Notes: a model not told the origin generated them from the sequence alone. Positions 43,251 to 51,781 are shown, counted from the first letter of the stretch. The stretch is 64,000 bases of DNA from Palsa-504 sp963787645 (GCA_963787645.1 CAWBDS010000011.1:496001-560000), one strand, 5' to 3'. Made by a program: numbers and translations.

Positions 43251-43757
43251 TCGTTTTCTCTCAGATCGAGGCCGCGGGCCAGGCTCGCGACAGGGCCGGG
43301 TTTGCCCAACACGACGAAGGAATGAGGTTCCCACCAGCGCCGGCATCTAGACAGCGGGATCGAAATCCTGGCGTGAGCACCGCATGCGCTCTTGCTCGAA
43401 GTGATTTCAGTCGCATGTATAGCTGTCCCCTCGGGCCGCAAGGTGTTATCTCACGGCAACTCGCTTCGTTCGAGGTACACAGGATCCGTGTGCTGCACTT
43501 CGGCAGGAAGACCGCGACGGTCTCGATCGTGTCCCGGCTCGGCCAGGGCGCCGAGCCAGCCGTCGCTAGCGTGCACCCGCGCTTTGGCTCTGCTGGTGAA
43601 GCTGGGGACACTCCTGGGCCAGCACGTCGGAGGTCCCTGGACCAGGTGCGTGCTGCGACCCCCGCGACGCCAGGCGACGACCGGGTCTTCGCCATCATCC
43701 GCGAGCAAACGAGCGGATCAGCCGGGACTGATCGCATCGGCCAGCGGCCGGGCGTTA
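43251..43757. other. Gene-poor interval
   Basis: About 500 bp with only unconvincing frames. It contains a hairpin repeat at 43711-43733, also found near 52460. Adjoins the HNH relic and so may be derelict coding sequence. Confidence 0.35.
43711..43733. repeat. Hairpin repeat, copy 1 (copy 2 at 52454-52476)
   Basis: 23-bp element GAGCG followed by inverted arms GATCAG / CTGATC. The copy at 52454 differs by one base and lies just past the 3' end of ada-alkA and downstream of vapC. Possibly a terminator-like or short dispersed palindrome. Confidence 0.5.
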
Positions 43758-43882
43758 TGGATCTTCGGGTCCCCTGTCACGGTCAGCATTTCGGTGTCGA
43801 AATTTCAACCGCAGAAGCCACATCGGCGGCCGCTGTTGTTCAGCAAATTCAACGCGAACACGTGCTGTCCTGCCCGGATTAA
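43758..43882 (-). pseudogene. Relic copy of the HNH endonuclease gene at 62264-63237
   Basis: Two blocks match the other HNH gene: 43758-43805 (around ATGGATCTTC and CACGGTCAGCATT) corresponds to 62421-62468, and 43808-43875 (CCGCAGAAG... GTTGTTCAGCA... CGTGCTGTCCTG) corresponds to ~62600-62660. The ~130 bp between them in the full gene are deleted here and no frame is maintained. A decayed duplicate. Confidence 0.65.
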
Positions 43883-43954
43883 TTTCTGACCGACTCTTCA
43901 AGGAGGTCAAGACCCGGAACTTACCCTGTAGAATGAGGATTGACGGAGGCATTT

Positions 43955-44359
43955 ATGCGGACTGTAAACAGCGGCCCAATGCAGGGGACGAGGGTGGGGG
44001 CCGGTCCTGCCGGTGAGCCTTACGGTCGTGGATTGGCCGTCGCGAAAATCGTCGTTCTTTATCACTGCGCGAACAAGCATCAGACCCTCGTGCCGTTCAT
44101 CTGGACCGTGACGCCTCCCCGGCAGTGGGAATGCCGGGTCTGCTCGCAGCCCGCCGGGACCGACCCGCTCGACCCGCCCATCCGGGTCGCGGGGTACCAG
44201 GGCCAGAAGACCCACCTGCGGCGCGTCCGCGCCCGGAGGACCCAGGCCGAGGGCGATCGGCTCATGGCCGAATCACTTGCCCGGCGCGACCATCCCGAAG
44301 AGTTCAACGTCTGGACCGGACCCGTAGGCAGAAGGTCTGATCCTGGCCGCCGAACGTAG
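43955..44359 (+). CDS. RbpA-like RNA polymerase-binding protein
   Basis: 134 residues from ATG 43955 with GGAGG 6 bases upstream. The RbpA plan is visible: basic N-terminus (MRTVNSGPMQGTR, VGAGPAGEPYGRGL), a zinc-ribbon-like core with CANKHQTLVPFIWTVTPPRQWECRVCSQPA, then a helical sigma-interacting segment THLRRVRARRTQAEGDRLMAESL. RbpA binds RNA polymerase and the principal sigma factor and stabilises open complexes. Sequence differs enough from canonical RbpA (no DEEKKAKP linker) to be a divergent paralog. A strong hairpin follows at 44424. Confidence 0.82.
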   Translation: MRTVNSGPMQGTRVGAGPAGEPYGRGLAVAKIVVLYHCANKHQTLVPFIWTVTPPRQWECRVCSQPAGTDPLDPPIRVAGYQGQKTHLRRVRARRTQAEGDRLMAESLARRDHPEEFNVWTGPVGRRSDPGRRT

Positions 44360-44423
44360 GGCCGCCACGGACGCTGGATAGCCAGGCATGAACCGGCGGG
44401 CCGCGCCGGACAAGACAACCCGT

Positions 44424-44448
44424 GCGCGGCGTCATACACACGCCGCGC
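44424..44448. terminator. Hairpin after the RbpA-like gene
   Basis: Stem GCGCGGCGT / ACGCCGCGC (9 bp, 7-nt loop CATACAC), 65 bp past the stop. No U-run. Confidence 0.55.
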
Positions 44449-44470
44449 GCATCCAGCGACAGCAGGGATC

Positions 44471-44570
44471 GGCGCGGCTAGCACCAGATCTCCCGGTCCT
44501 CAAGGCCTGCGACATCCTCCCCGAGGACCAGGCCACCGGCTGTGCCGCTGGCGTCGCCTGCGCCGCCTCG
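44471..44570 (+). pseudogene. Fragment of a vapC (PIN toxin) gene
   Basis: About 100 bp closely matching 59001-59107 inside the VapC gene at 58865-59245 (shared GGCCTGCGACATCCTCCCCG and CGTCGCCTGCGCCGCCTC). It ends abruptly at ~44570, where a truncated ATPase gene begins on the other strand. Same reading direction as the intact gene but no start or stop of its own. Confidence 0.75.
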
Positions 44571-44854
44571 CGCTTGATGGCCAGCAGCAGTTCCGGCACC
44601 CGCTGGATTTCGTCGATCATCAGCAAGCCGTCATGCCGGACGAAGGCGCTAGGGTCCGCCTCTGCGGCGGCACGCACGGCCTGGTCGTCCAGGAATAGCT
44701 CACGCGCACCGGCAGACCGGGCGACGATCAGCTCCGCCAGGGTGCTCTTGCCGACCTGCCGGGCGCCGTTGATCACCACGACGCGAGTATCCGCCAGCGC
44801 TTCCATGGCAATCCTCTCGGCACGTCGAGAGAACAGATCAGTCTCACCGGCCAC
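44571..44854 (-). pseudogene. AAA ATPase (DUF4143-type), truncated after Walker B
   Basis: Begins MAGETDLFSRRAERIAM. Walker A INGARQVGKSTLAEL, FLDDQAVRAAAEADPSAFV, Walker B HDGLLMIDEIQRVPELLLAIKRE, the standard first ~95 residues of AAA_14/DUF4143 proteins. After IKRE the sequence turns into antisense vapC, so ~300 residues are missing. The fusion frame ends at 44432 with nonsense. Upstream 152 bp (44855-45006) hold no gene. Confidence 0.75.
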
Positions 44855-45006
44855 GGATTAATGTTACTGCAGCTAGAACGATGTGTGTGGCCGTTCTGCC
44901 GGTAGTTATACGCGCGATCTGCCGCTAGCTATATGGCCGTTCTGCCGCGGCATCCTGGTCAAGGACGGCACACCTGATCGATAGCTGCGGTTAGCGAATC
45001 TGCGCG

Positions 45007-45660
45007 CTACGTGTCCCGTGGTTCGAGCAGGTCGGTGATGGCCTCGCGGAAGAGCTCACCATAGAGCGCGGGGCCGAGATCTTGGAATTCGCCGACGGAC
45101 AGCAGGATGCTCACGAGCGCCCCCAGGGCGCAGCTCAGCCGGACCCGGTCGCGGGCCGGGATCGCGGGGTTGCCCAGGATCTGGTGGAACCGCTGTTCCA
45201 TATCCTCGTGATCGCCCTCGTGTCCCTTGATGTGCAGGCTTGAAAGGGCGGTCTGGTTGCGCTGGTGGAGGATGAACAGCTTGCGGTTGGCCAGCATCGT
45301 GTCGACCAGCTCGCGCAGCACGGCGGCCCAGCCTGACGGTCCTGCTTCCGCGACCAGCTGCTCGAGAACGGGCCGGGCCAGTTCGTGCAGGCGCAAGTGC
45401 AGCGCGACCAGGATGTCCTCTTTAGCGGCGAAGTGATAGTAGATCGCGGCCTGGGTGAAGCTGAGCGGCTCGGCGATCTGGCGAAGCGTGGTCTTGTCGT
45501 AGCCCTGCTCGATGAACAGGTCCAGGGCGACGTCGAGGATCCGCTCGCGGGTGTCACCTTCGTCGGGATGCCTGCCGAGAGCCGGCCAGGGGCCGTCCGG
45601 CCGTGGCTGCAGAGCGTCGGGCCATGGCCGCAATCCTACTTGACAACAAGTAAGTAGCAA
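45007..45660 (-). CDS. TetR-family repressor of the adjacent ABC exporter
   Basis: HTH: EGDTRERILDVALDLFIEQGYDKTTLRQIAEPLSFTQAAIYYHFAAKEDILVALHLRLHEL, then a TetR_C domain to EPRDT. Start unclear. A promoter TTGCTA-16-TAGGAT (45660-45633) places ATG 45625 seven bases after its -10, giving MARRSAATAGRPLAGSR, which joins the HTH frame only if a base is changed near 45570. The continuous frame instead starts at a TTG at 45660 or internal codons. Divergent from an ABC transporter across two matching operators. Confidence 0.85.
   Translation of the reverse strand: MLLTCCQVGLRPWPDALQPRPDGPWPALGRHPDEGDTRERILDVALDLFIEQGYDKTTLRQIAEPLSFTQAAIYYHFAAKEDILVALHLRLHELARPVLEQLVAEAGPSGWAAVLRELVDTMLANRKLFILHQRNQTALSSLHIKGHEGDHEDMEQRFHQILGNPAIPARDRVRLSCALGALVSILLSVGEFQDLGPALYGELFREAITDLLEPRDT
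45636..45654. promoter_or_regulatory. TetR operator 1 (tetR side)
   Basis: On the minus strand CTTACTTGTTGTCAAGTAG, containing the dyad ACTTG-ACAA-CAAGT. It sits in the -35/-10 spacer of the TetR promoter and matches operator 2 at 45687-45706 in 15 or more positions. Confidence 0.65.
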
Positions 45661-45686
45661 TGGTTATCTGCATGACTGTAGGCGTC

Positions 45687-45706
45687 CTTACTAGTTGACA
45701 AGTAAG
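45687..45706. promoter_or_regulatory. TetR operator 2 (exporter side)
   Basis: CTTACTAGTTGACAAGTAAG, an imperfect palindrome containing TTGACA, 24 bp before the ABC ATPase ATG at 45730. Same sequence class as operator 1. Confidence 0.65.
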
Positions 45707-45729
45707 TCGAGGTACCAGTGACTTCTCTG

Positions 45730-46714
45730 ATGATCGAAGCCGAAGGGGCTGACCAAGCGGTACGGTCCCACCGTCGCCCTGGCCGGCATCGACCTGCAGG
45801 TCCCGGCCGGGTCCATCCTCGGCGTGCTCGGGCCGAACGGGGCGGGCAAGACCACCGCGCTGCGCATCCTGACCACCCTGTCCCTGCCCGACGCCGGCTG
45901 GGCCCGGGTCGCCGGCCACGACGTGGTCCGGGAGGCGGCCGCCGTGCAGCGCAACATCGGCGTGACGGCGCAGGACGCCACCGTCGACGAGGTGCTGACC
46001 GGCCGCCAGAACCTGGTGATGATCGGACGGCTGAGCGGCCTGCGCCGCCGCGAGGCGCGGGCCCGGGCGGCCGAGCTCCTCGACCAGTTCGATCTCGCCG
46101 ATGCCGCCGACCGGATGCTCAAGGAGTACTCGGGCGGGATGCGCCGGCGGCTCGATCTCGCCGCCGGCCTGGTGACCCGGCCCCCGGTGCTCTTCCTCGA
46201 CGAGCCGACGACCGGGCTCGACCCGGCCAGCAGGCTCCGGATGTGGAACGTGATCCGCGAGCTGGTCGGGGGCGGCGTGACCCTGCTGCTGACCACCCAG
46301 TACCTCGACGAGGCGGACGAGCTCGCCGACCGGATCGTGGTCATCGACCACGGTCACGTCATTGCCGAAGGGGCTCCCTCCGAACTCAAGACGCAGACCG
46401 GCGGAGCCCAGCTCGAGGTCACCCTCACCGAAGCCAGCCCCGCCGCTTCGGACGCCCTGGCGCCATTCGTGGCCGGCCCGGTGCAGCTGAGCCAGGACGG
46501 CCGACGGCTGCGGGCGCCGGTGCGCAGCGGCGGCGGGCTGGCCAGCACGGTCGTGCGCGCCCTCGACGCGGCCGGGATCACCGTCGACGACGTGGAGGTC
46601 CATCAGCCCTCGCTCGACGATGTGTTCTTCGCGCTCACCGGCCGCCCCGCGGAGATGACAGCGGAGACCACGGAGAACCGCGACGAAACCGATTTGGAGG
46701 TAGCCCGGTCATGA
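45730..46714 (+). CDS. ABC transporter ATP-binding protein (DrrA-type), frameshift in a G run at 45745-45748
   Basis: ATG 45730 gives MIEAEG; one extra G in GGGG shifts the frame, after which LTKRYGPTVALAGIDLQVPAGSILGVLGPNGAGKTTALRIL follows. Signature KEYSGGMRRRLDLAAG, Walker B PPVLFLDEPTTGLDP, H-loop TTQYLDEADEL. The C-terminal domain (PSLDDVFFALTGRPAEM) is typical of daunorubicin-resistance ATPases. ~328 residues. ATGA overlap with the permease. Likely multidrug or polyketide export, de-repressed when the adjacent TetR binds a ligand. Confidence 0.9.
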
Positions 46715-47541
46715 CCTTCGCCACGCTCCCGGCGCCATCGCGCCACCTCGGGCAGCGGTTCACCGATGTCCTCGTACTCACCGGCCGCAACCTCGTGCAC
46801 ATCGCGCGCGAGCCGCTGCAGCTCTCTGACGTCACCATCCAGCCGGTACTGTTCACACTGCTGTTCGTCTACGTGTTCGGCTCCGGGGTCGTCCTGCCCG
46901 GCGGCGGCAGCTATAAAGACTTCGCCATCGCCGGCCTGCTCGCGCTGAACATCACCACCTCGGCGATGGGCACCGCGGTCGGGCTGAGCACCGACCTCAA
47001 CACCGGCGTCATCGACCGCTTCCGGACCCTCCCCATGTGGCGAGCCGCCGTACTCGTCGGGCGATCCGCGGCCGACCTGTCGACGGCCGCCCTATGCACG
47101 CTCATCGTCGCCGTCACCGGACTGGTCATCGGCTGGCGCCCCGACGCCAGCATCGGCTCGGTCATCGCCGGATTCGCCCTGTTCCTGCTGTTCAGCTACG
47201 CCCTGTCCTGGGGCTGCGGCTGCCTCGGCATCGTGAGCAAGGGCCCCGAATCAGCTCAGGGCGTCGGTCTGGTCATCCTCTTCCCGCTGGCCATCGTCTC
47301 CAACGGACTCGTCCCCACCCAGCACATGCCCACCGTCCTGCGGGTCATCGCCGACTGGAACCCGGTCAGCGCGGTAACCGCCGCCGCCCGCCAGCTGTGG
47401 GGCAACCCCAATCCCTCGGCGACCATCCACGCCTGGCCCATGCAACACCCGGTAGCTGCCTCGCTGCTGTGGTCCGTCGCGCTCCTGGTCATCTTCGCCC
47501 CCCTCGCCACCCTCCTCTACCGCCGGCGCACCACCGGCTGA
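46711..47541 (+). CDS. ABC-2 type permease (DrrB-like)
   Basis: 276 residues. Soluble start MTFATLPAPSRHLGQRFTDVLVLTGRNLVHIAREPLQL, then six membrane segments (VLFTLLFVYVFGSGVVLPGG, YKDFAIAGLLALNITTSAMG, VLVGRSAADLSTAALCTLIVAVTGLVIG, VIAGFALFLLFSYALSWGCG, GLVILFPLAIVSNGLVP, LLWSVALLVIFAPLATLLYRRR) with the ABC-2 motif GVIDRFRTLPM. Coupled to the ATPase by ATGA. No frameshift here. Confidence 0.94.
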   Translation: MTFATLPAPSRHLGQRFTDVLVLTGRNLVHIAREPLQLSDVTIQPVLFTLLFVYVFGSGVVLPGGGSYKDFAIAGLLALNITTSAMGTAVGLSTDLNTGVIDRFRTLPMWRAAVLVGRSAADLSTAALCTLIVAVTGLVIGWRPDASIGSVIAGFALFLLFSYALSWGCGCLGIVSKGPESAQGVGLVILFPLAIVSNGLVPTQHMPTVLRVIADWNPVSAVTAAARQLWGNPNPSATIHAWPMQHPVAASLLWSVALLVIFAPLATLLYRRRTTG

Positions 47542-47660
47542 GCGCAACCGCCTGCGGCCCTGTGGTGAGGCCAGGTCTCTTCGCGGTCTCGCCGAGCCGC
47601 CGTCTCGCGAGGTGCTTGACTGGCGACCAGGAACTGACGATCCCTGCCGAAGGACAGCAC

Positions 47661-48827
47661 ATGAACGATCTCGAAGCTGCCGCGGACAGAGCCGACCTGA
47701 CCGGGCAGATCCGCTCGTTCATGGCCTGGCTGGGCGAGGGCCGCAAGCTCACCCAGACGGCCCGGATCGGGCTGGCCGACGCCCGGCATCTGGTGGAGGC
47801 GCTCGGCACCGGCGAAAAGCTCGACCCGGAGATCGGCGGCCGGGTGTTCAAGACCACGTCCAGCGAGCAGCTCCCGTACCTCACCCGGATCGTGGAGTGG
47901 ATGAAGGCTGCGCGGCTCGTCCGTGTCACGGGCAACCGGCTCGTGCCAGTGAAGAAAAACGCGGCGCTGACGAGCAGGCCGCTCGATCTGGTGCTCGCGC
48001 TGCTGGAGGCCTATCCAAGGCTCGGTAAGCCGCTGTTCCCGCGGAACACGTGGCGGCAGTCGCTGGTCGGCGACGAGTTCGCCGTCATCGGCCCCAAGCT
48101 CCTGACCGGACTGCTGGTCAGCCAGGGCCCCAGCCGGATGGACGACCTCCAGCAGGTCGCCTTCGAGGAAATCGCGGCCGGGTACCGGCTGGACCAGCTC
48201 AGCGCGCAGCAGATGGAGATCCTGCGGCGGACGATCGACGTGGACGTCACCATCGCCATCGCGGCACTCGGCGTCCTCGGTGTCGTCGTGGTCGACCAGG
48301 ACAATGCCACGGCGCAGCTCACCGCCCTGGGCCGCTTCGCGATCCGCCAGCTGCGCGGCATGGCGGAGCCCGGAGACCCGGTGCTGCAGGTGCGGATCAC
48401 CCTGAGCTACGTCGACGACCCGCCGGTATGGCGGCAGGTGCTCATCCCGGCGGCCTACCCGCTCAGCCGGGTCCACCTGGTGGTCCAGGCCGTCATGGGG
48501 TGGGAGAACTACCACCTGCACGTATTCCAGATCGGCAAGACCAGCTACGGCCCCGACCCGGAGGGCGAGCTCGGCTACGCCGACGAGACAAAGGCACGCC
48601 TGGCCGATGTGGCCCGGGTCAAGACCAGAATCGGCTACGAATACGACTTCGGCGACGGCTGGGAGCACGAGATCGTCGTGGAGGCTCGCGCCGTGGCCGA
48701 GGCTGACCAGATCTACCCGGCGTGCATCGCGGGTGAAGGCGCCTGCCCGCCGGAGGACTGCGGCGGCCCCGGCGGCTTCGAAGACCTCAAAGCACTCCTA
48801 GCCCGAAGTTGCTGTAACTCTGTGTAG
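47661..48827 (+). pseudogene. pRiA4b ORF-3-like gene, 5' part, interrupted by an insertion sequence
   Basis: 388 codons as it stands (MNDLEAAADRADLTGQIRSF). N-terminal ~280 residues are a helical domain found fused to this family in actinomycetes; the C-terminal domain has VRITLSYVDDPPVWRQVLIPAAYPLSRVHLVVQAVMGWENYHLHVFQ and GYEYDFGDGWEHEIVVEAR, PACIAGEGACPPEDCGGPGGFEDLKALLA. At LLA|RSCCNSV the reading enters the inserted element (boundary 48802). The missing end resumes in frame at 50803. Role of the family is unknown. Confidence 0.9.
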
Positions 48828-50796
48828 GAATCGCTGGCCTGACCTGGGGCGGGTACCCGATCCGCGCCTTTTGCTGTAGCCAAAATATCCGGCGTGTCGT
48901 GAGGGCATGATGGCGTGTCCTGCCTTATTGTTCAGGTATGGGCCAGCAGCCGTCAGCGATGCATGTGGCCAGGATCCGCGGCAGCCACGTGGACAGGCAG
49001 GGACGCCGCCGCGACTATGAGTCCCGCTACCTGCGGCGCACTTACCGCGACGCTGGCACGGTCCGGCATGAGACCCTGGCGAACCTGTCCGGGCTGCCCG
49101 AGCAGGTGGTCGACGCGATCGAGGCGGCGCTGAAGGGCACGCCGCTGGTGCCGGCCGGGCAGGCGGTGACGATCACCGCGTCGCTGCCGCACGGGCACGT
49201 CGCTGCCGTGCATGCGATGGCGGCCAGGCTGGGGCTGCCGGCCCTGCTCGGGCTGGCAGGCCGGCAGCGCGACCTGGCGCTGGCGCTGATCGTGTCCCGG
49301 GTGGCGGCCCCGGCCTCCAAGCTGTCCACCGTGTCGTGGTGGGCTGACACCACGCTGGGGCCGGACCTGGGCATCGCCGCCGCGTCCGCCGATGATGTGT
49401 ACGCGGCGATGGACTGGCTGGTGGCCAGGCAGGACGCGATCGAGGCGAAGCTGGCCGCCCGGCACCTGGCACCCGAGCCGAACCCGGCGCGGATGGCGCT
49501 GTTCGACCTGTCGTCCTCCTGGCTGGAAGGCACGCGGTGCCCGCTAGCGGCCCGGGGCTACTCCCGGGACGGCAAGAAGGGCAAGCTGCAGATCGAGTAC
49601 GGGCTGCTCACCGACCCGGCGGGCCGCCCGGTCGCGGTCCGGGTACTGCCCGGCAACACCGGCGACCCAGCCGCCTTCACCGGCATCGTGCAGGTCATCC
49701 GGGACAAATTCGGCCTGGCCGAGATGGTCATGGTCGGCGACCGCGGCATGATCACCAGCGCCCGGATCGCCGCGCTGAACCAGCAGGAGGACGGCACGGC
49801 CCGGCCGGATCCCTACGGGTGGATCACCGCGCTGCGCGCCCCCGCCATCAAGAAGCTCATGGCCGACGACGGGCCCTTGCAGCTGTCCTTGTTCGATGAG
49901 CAGGACTTGGCCGAGATCACCTCGCCTGACTTCCCCGGCGAGCGGCTGGTCGCCTGCCGCAACCCGGCGCTGGCCGCCGACCGGGCCCGCAAGCGCGAGG
50001 ACCTGCTGGCCGCCACCGAGAAGCTGCTCGCCCCCCTCATCGCCCGCGTCCAGGCCGGGCGCCTGGCCGGCGCCGCGGCAATCGGCGTCGAGGTCGGCAA
50101 GGTGATCAGCAAGTACAAGACCGGCAAGCACTTCACGATCACCATCACCGACGACAGCCTCACCGCGGGCCGCAGGCAGGACCAGATCGATGCCGAGGCC
50201 GCCCTGGACGGGTTCTACGTGCTGCGCACCCCCATCCCGGCCAGCCAGCTGGACGGCCCCGCCGTGGTCACCGCCTACAAGAACCTCAAATACGTCGAGC
50301 GGGACTTCCGGCACATCAAATCCGACGACCTGGACCTGCGGCCGGTCTTCCACCGGCTGGAAGAACGCGTCAAGGCCCATGTGCTGATCTGCATGCTGGC
50401 CTGCTACCTGACCTGGCACCTGCGCCGGGCGTGGGCGCCTCTGACCTTCACCGACCAGGACCCGCCCGCCCCGGCCAGCCCGGTCGCCCCAGCCCGCCGC
50501 TCCGCCGCCGCCCAGGCCAAGGCCTCCGGCCAGCGCGATGCGGCCGGCCGTCCCTACCGCAGCTTCCGCGGCCTGCTCGAGCACCTGGCCACCTTGACCC
50601 GCAACCAGGTCCGGTTCACCGGCACCGCCGTCACCGTGCCGATGCTCACCGAGCCGACCAGCGCCCAGCGGGAAGCCTTCGACCTCATCGGCGCCCCGAT
50701 CCCGCTGACCCTGAAGTAGCCAGAACACCGCCCGGGCAGCCGGTCAAAACCCCAGTTCAGACCCTAAATCGCCGACCGAACTGGCCGTAACTTCGG
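48803..50796 (+). mobile_element. IS1634-family (IS4-superfamily) insertion sequence, 1994 bp with 6-bp target duplication
   Basis: Ends begin CCGAAGTTGCTG (left) and, inverted, CCGAAGTTACGG (right), ~10 of 12 matching. Both ends are flanked by the direct repeat CCTAGC (48797-48802 and 50797-50802). Removing the element and one repeat restores a continuous pRiA4b-like reading frame. A single transposase gene fills it. Intact ends, intact transposase and a perfect duplication indicate a recent insertion. Confidence 0.93.
48938..50719 (+). CDS. IS1634-family DDE transposase
   Basis: 593 residues (MGQQPSAMHVARIRGSHVDR). DDE catalytic residues fit: D in ALFDLSSSWLEG, D in MVMVGDRGMITSARI and E in YKNLKYVERDFRHIKSDDL, the IS4-superfamily YREK-like block. 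C-terminal HVLICMLACYLTWHLRRAW. The frame is complete. It cuts and pastes its own element; the 6-bp duplication matches the family. Confidence 0.94.
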   Translation: MGQQPSAMHVARIRGSHVDRQGRRRDYESRYLRRTYRDAGTVRHETLANLSGLPEQVVDAIEAALKGTPLVPAGQAVTITASLPHGHVAAVHAMAARLGLPALLGLAGRQRDLALALIVSRVAAPASKLSTVSWWADTTLGPDLGIAAASADDVYAAMDWLVARQDAIEAKLAARHLAPEPNPARMALFDLSSSWLEGTRCPLAARGYSRDGKKGKLQIEYGLLTDPAGRPVAVRVLPGNTGDPAAFTGIVQVIRDKFGLAEMVMVGDRGMITSARIAALNQQEDGTARPDPYGWITALRAPAIKKLMADDGPLQLSLFDEQDLAEITSPDFPGERLVACRNPALAADRARKREDLLAATEKLLAPLIARVQAGRLAGAAAIGVEVGKVISKYKTGKHFTITITDDSLTAGRRQDQIDAEAALDGFYVLRTPIPASQLDGPAVVTAYKNLKYVERDFRHIKSDDLDLRPVFHRLEERVKAHVLICMLACYLTWHLRRAWAPLTFTDQDPPAPASPVAPARRSAAAQAKASGQRDAAGRPYRSFRGLLEHLATLTRNQVRFTGTAVTVPMLTEPTSAQREAFDLIGAPIPLTLK

Positions 50797-50802
50797 CCTA
50801 GC

Positions 50803-50911
50803 CGGGCCGCCCAGCGCGGAACGAGACGAGATGCTGGAGTGGGCGGGTGACGACTACGACCCAGCCCGCTTCGACTTGGCGGCAGCCGACGCGGCGGTGG
50901 CGGCGATCTGA
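50803..50911 (+). pseudogene. pRiA4b ORF-3-like gene, 3' part beyond the insertion
   Basis: After CCTAGC the frame reads GPPSAERDEMLEWAGDDYDP then ARFDLAAADAAVAAI and TGA (50909), the normal end of this protein family. Joined to LKALLA at 48802 it gives an uninterrupted C-terminus. Overlaps the convergent paralog's 3' end by 58 bp. Confidence 0.88.
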
Positions 50912-51600
50912 GCGCGGAAGGGCCGTGCCGGAATCAGGACCGTGGCCAGGTCGGCCAGTCGCTCGTTCAGGTCGGCGACGGTGAACGAGCCGCATCTATC
51001 AGCAAACTGCTCATTGAAGACCCAGATCCCGCCGCTATCCTCGGGCGGCGCGTCCCGGCGCCCGGCAGTGCAGCGCGGATAGGCCACTCCCGGCTCGGCC
51101 GCGATGATTTTCTCCACGACGATGTTGTGCCGCCAGTCGTCGCCGAAGTCGTAGCTGTACACCACCTTCGCCCGCTCGGCCCCAGCCACCTGGCCGAGCG
51201 CGGCGGTGGCCTCGTCCTGTCGTTCCGCCCAGTCGTCGTCGTGATCCGGCGAGCCGAACTCACCGCACACCGTCTCGAAGGCATGCAGGTGATGGCCGTG
51301 CCAGCCGAACGCGACCTGCAACACGGCGTGCACCAGGTTCAGCGGCATCGCGCTGGGAAGCTCAAGCCGGCGCCAGATCGGCGGCTTCGCGCCGTACAGG
51401 CTTACCTTGACCCGGTGGACGGCAGTGGCAGCGCCCTTCGGCAGTTCGGGCAGTTCCTGCCGCGTGACGCGCTTGCCGCCAACCAGCGCCTGTTGCTTGA
51501 GGTGGCTCAGTATCTGCTGCTCCAGCGCCTCGGGCGAGCTGCCCATTAGCTGGAGCACCAGCCGTTCGAGTTCGTCAAGTGTCACTGGCTCTTCCGGCAT
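50854..51600 (-). CDS. pRiA4b ORF-3-like protein
   Basis: 248 residues. N-terminal ~50 residues helical (LDELERLVLQLMGSSPEALEQQILSHLKQQAL), then the family domain VHRVKVSLYGAKPPIWRRLELPSAMPLNLVHAVLQVAFGWHGHHLHAF, VYSYDFGDDWRHNIVVEKI, YPRCTAGRRDAPPEDSGGIWVFN. Paralog of the interrupted gene, oriented tail-to-tail with it. Many such proteins are plasmid- or mobile-linked; function unknown. Confidence 0.88.
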   Translation of the reverse strand: MPEEPVTLDELERLVLQLMGSSPEALEQQILSHLKQQALVGGKRVTRQELPELPKGAATAVHRVKVSLYGAKPPIWRRLELPSAMPLNLVHAVLQVAFGWHGHHLHAFETVCGEFGSPDHDDDWAERQDEATAALGQVAGAERAKVVYSYDFGDDWRHNIVVEKIIAAEPGVAYPRCTAGRRDAPPEDSGGIWVFNEQFADRCGSFTVADLNERLADLATVLIPARPFRAQIAATAASAAAKSKRAGS

Positions 51601-51650
51601 ATGGCGAGCCTTCCAGGCGCGAGCCCGATGCGCGACCCGAAGGCTTCAGA

Positions 51651-51694
51651 CGGAGCCGGATTGTCCGAGAAGCCCAGGATTCGGTTACCGGCGG
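51651..51694. repeat. Dispersed short repeat, copy 2
   Basis: ~44 bp, about 88% identical to 24988-25030 including the core CCAGGATTCGGTTACCGGC. Located upstream of the vapBC promoter, outside coding sequence. Confidence 0.6.
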
Positions 51695-51729
51695 AGGACG
51701 GGTTCGGCGACTCCGCCCTCAGCACCAAA

Positions 51730-51765
51730 TGTTGGTAACATATATCCTGTTGTATGTGGCCAACA
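51730..51765. promoter_or_regulatory. Putative VapBC operator
   Basis: Imperfect 36-bp dyad: outer arms TGTTGG/CCAACA and inner arms ACATA/TATGT share one centre (between 51747 and 51748). 13 of 18 base pairs match. It lies 17 bp before the antitoxin ATG and includes AT-rich -10-like sequence, as expected for TA autoregulation. Confidence 0.6.
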
Positions 51766-51781
51766 GATGTGGTGGTGGCTC

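Noticed and set aside
44388..44861. 157-codon plus-strand frame across the vapC fragment and ATPase relic
   Set aside because: Made of a hairpin region, the vapC fragment and antisense ATPase; not a gene.
45730..47541. A natural-product cluster based on the P450, methyltransferases, DrrAB-like transporter and WhiB7
   Set aside because: No core biosynthetic genes (PKS, NRPS, terpene cyclase, RiPP precursor) and the candidate tailoring genes are scattered on both strands.
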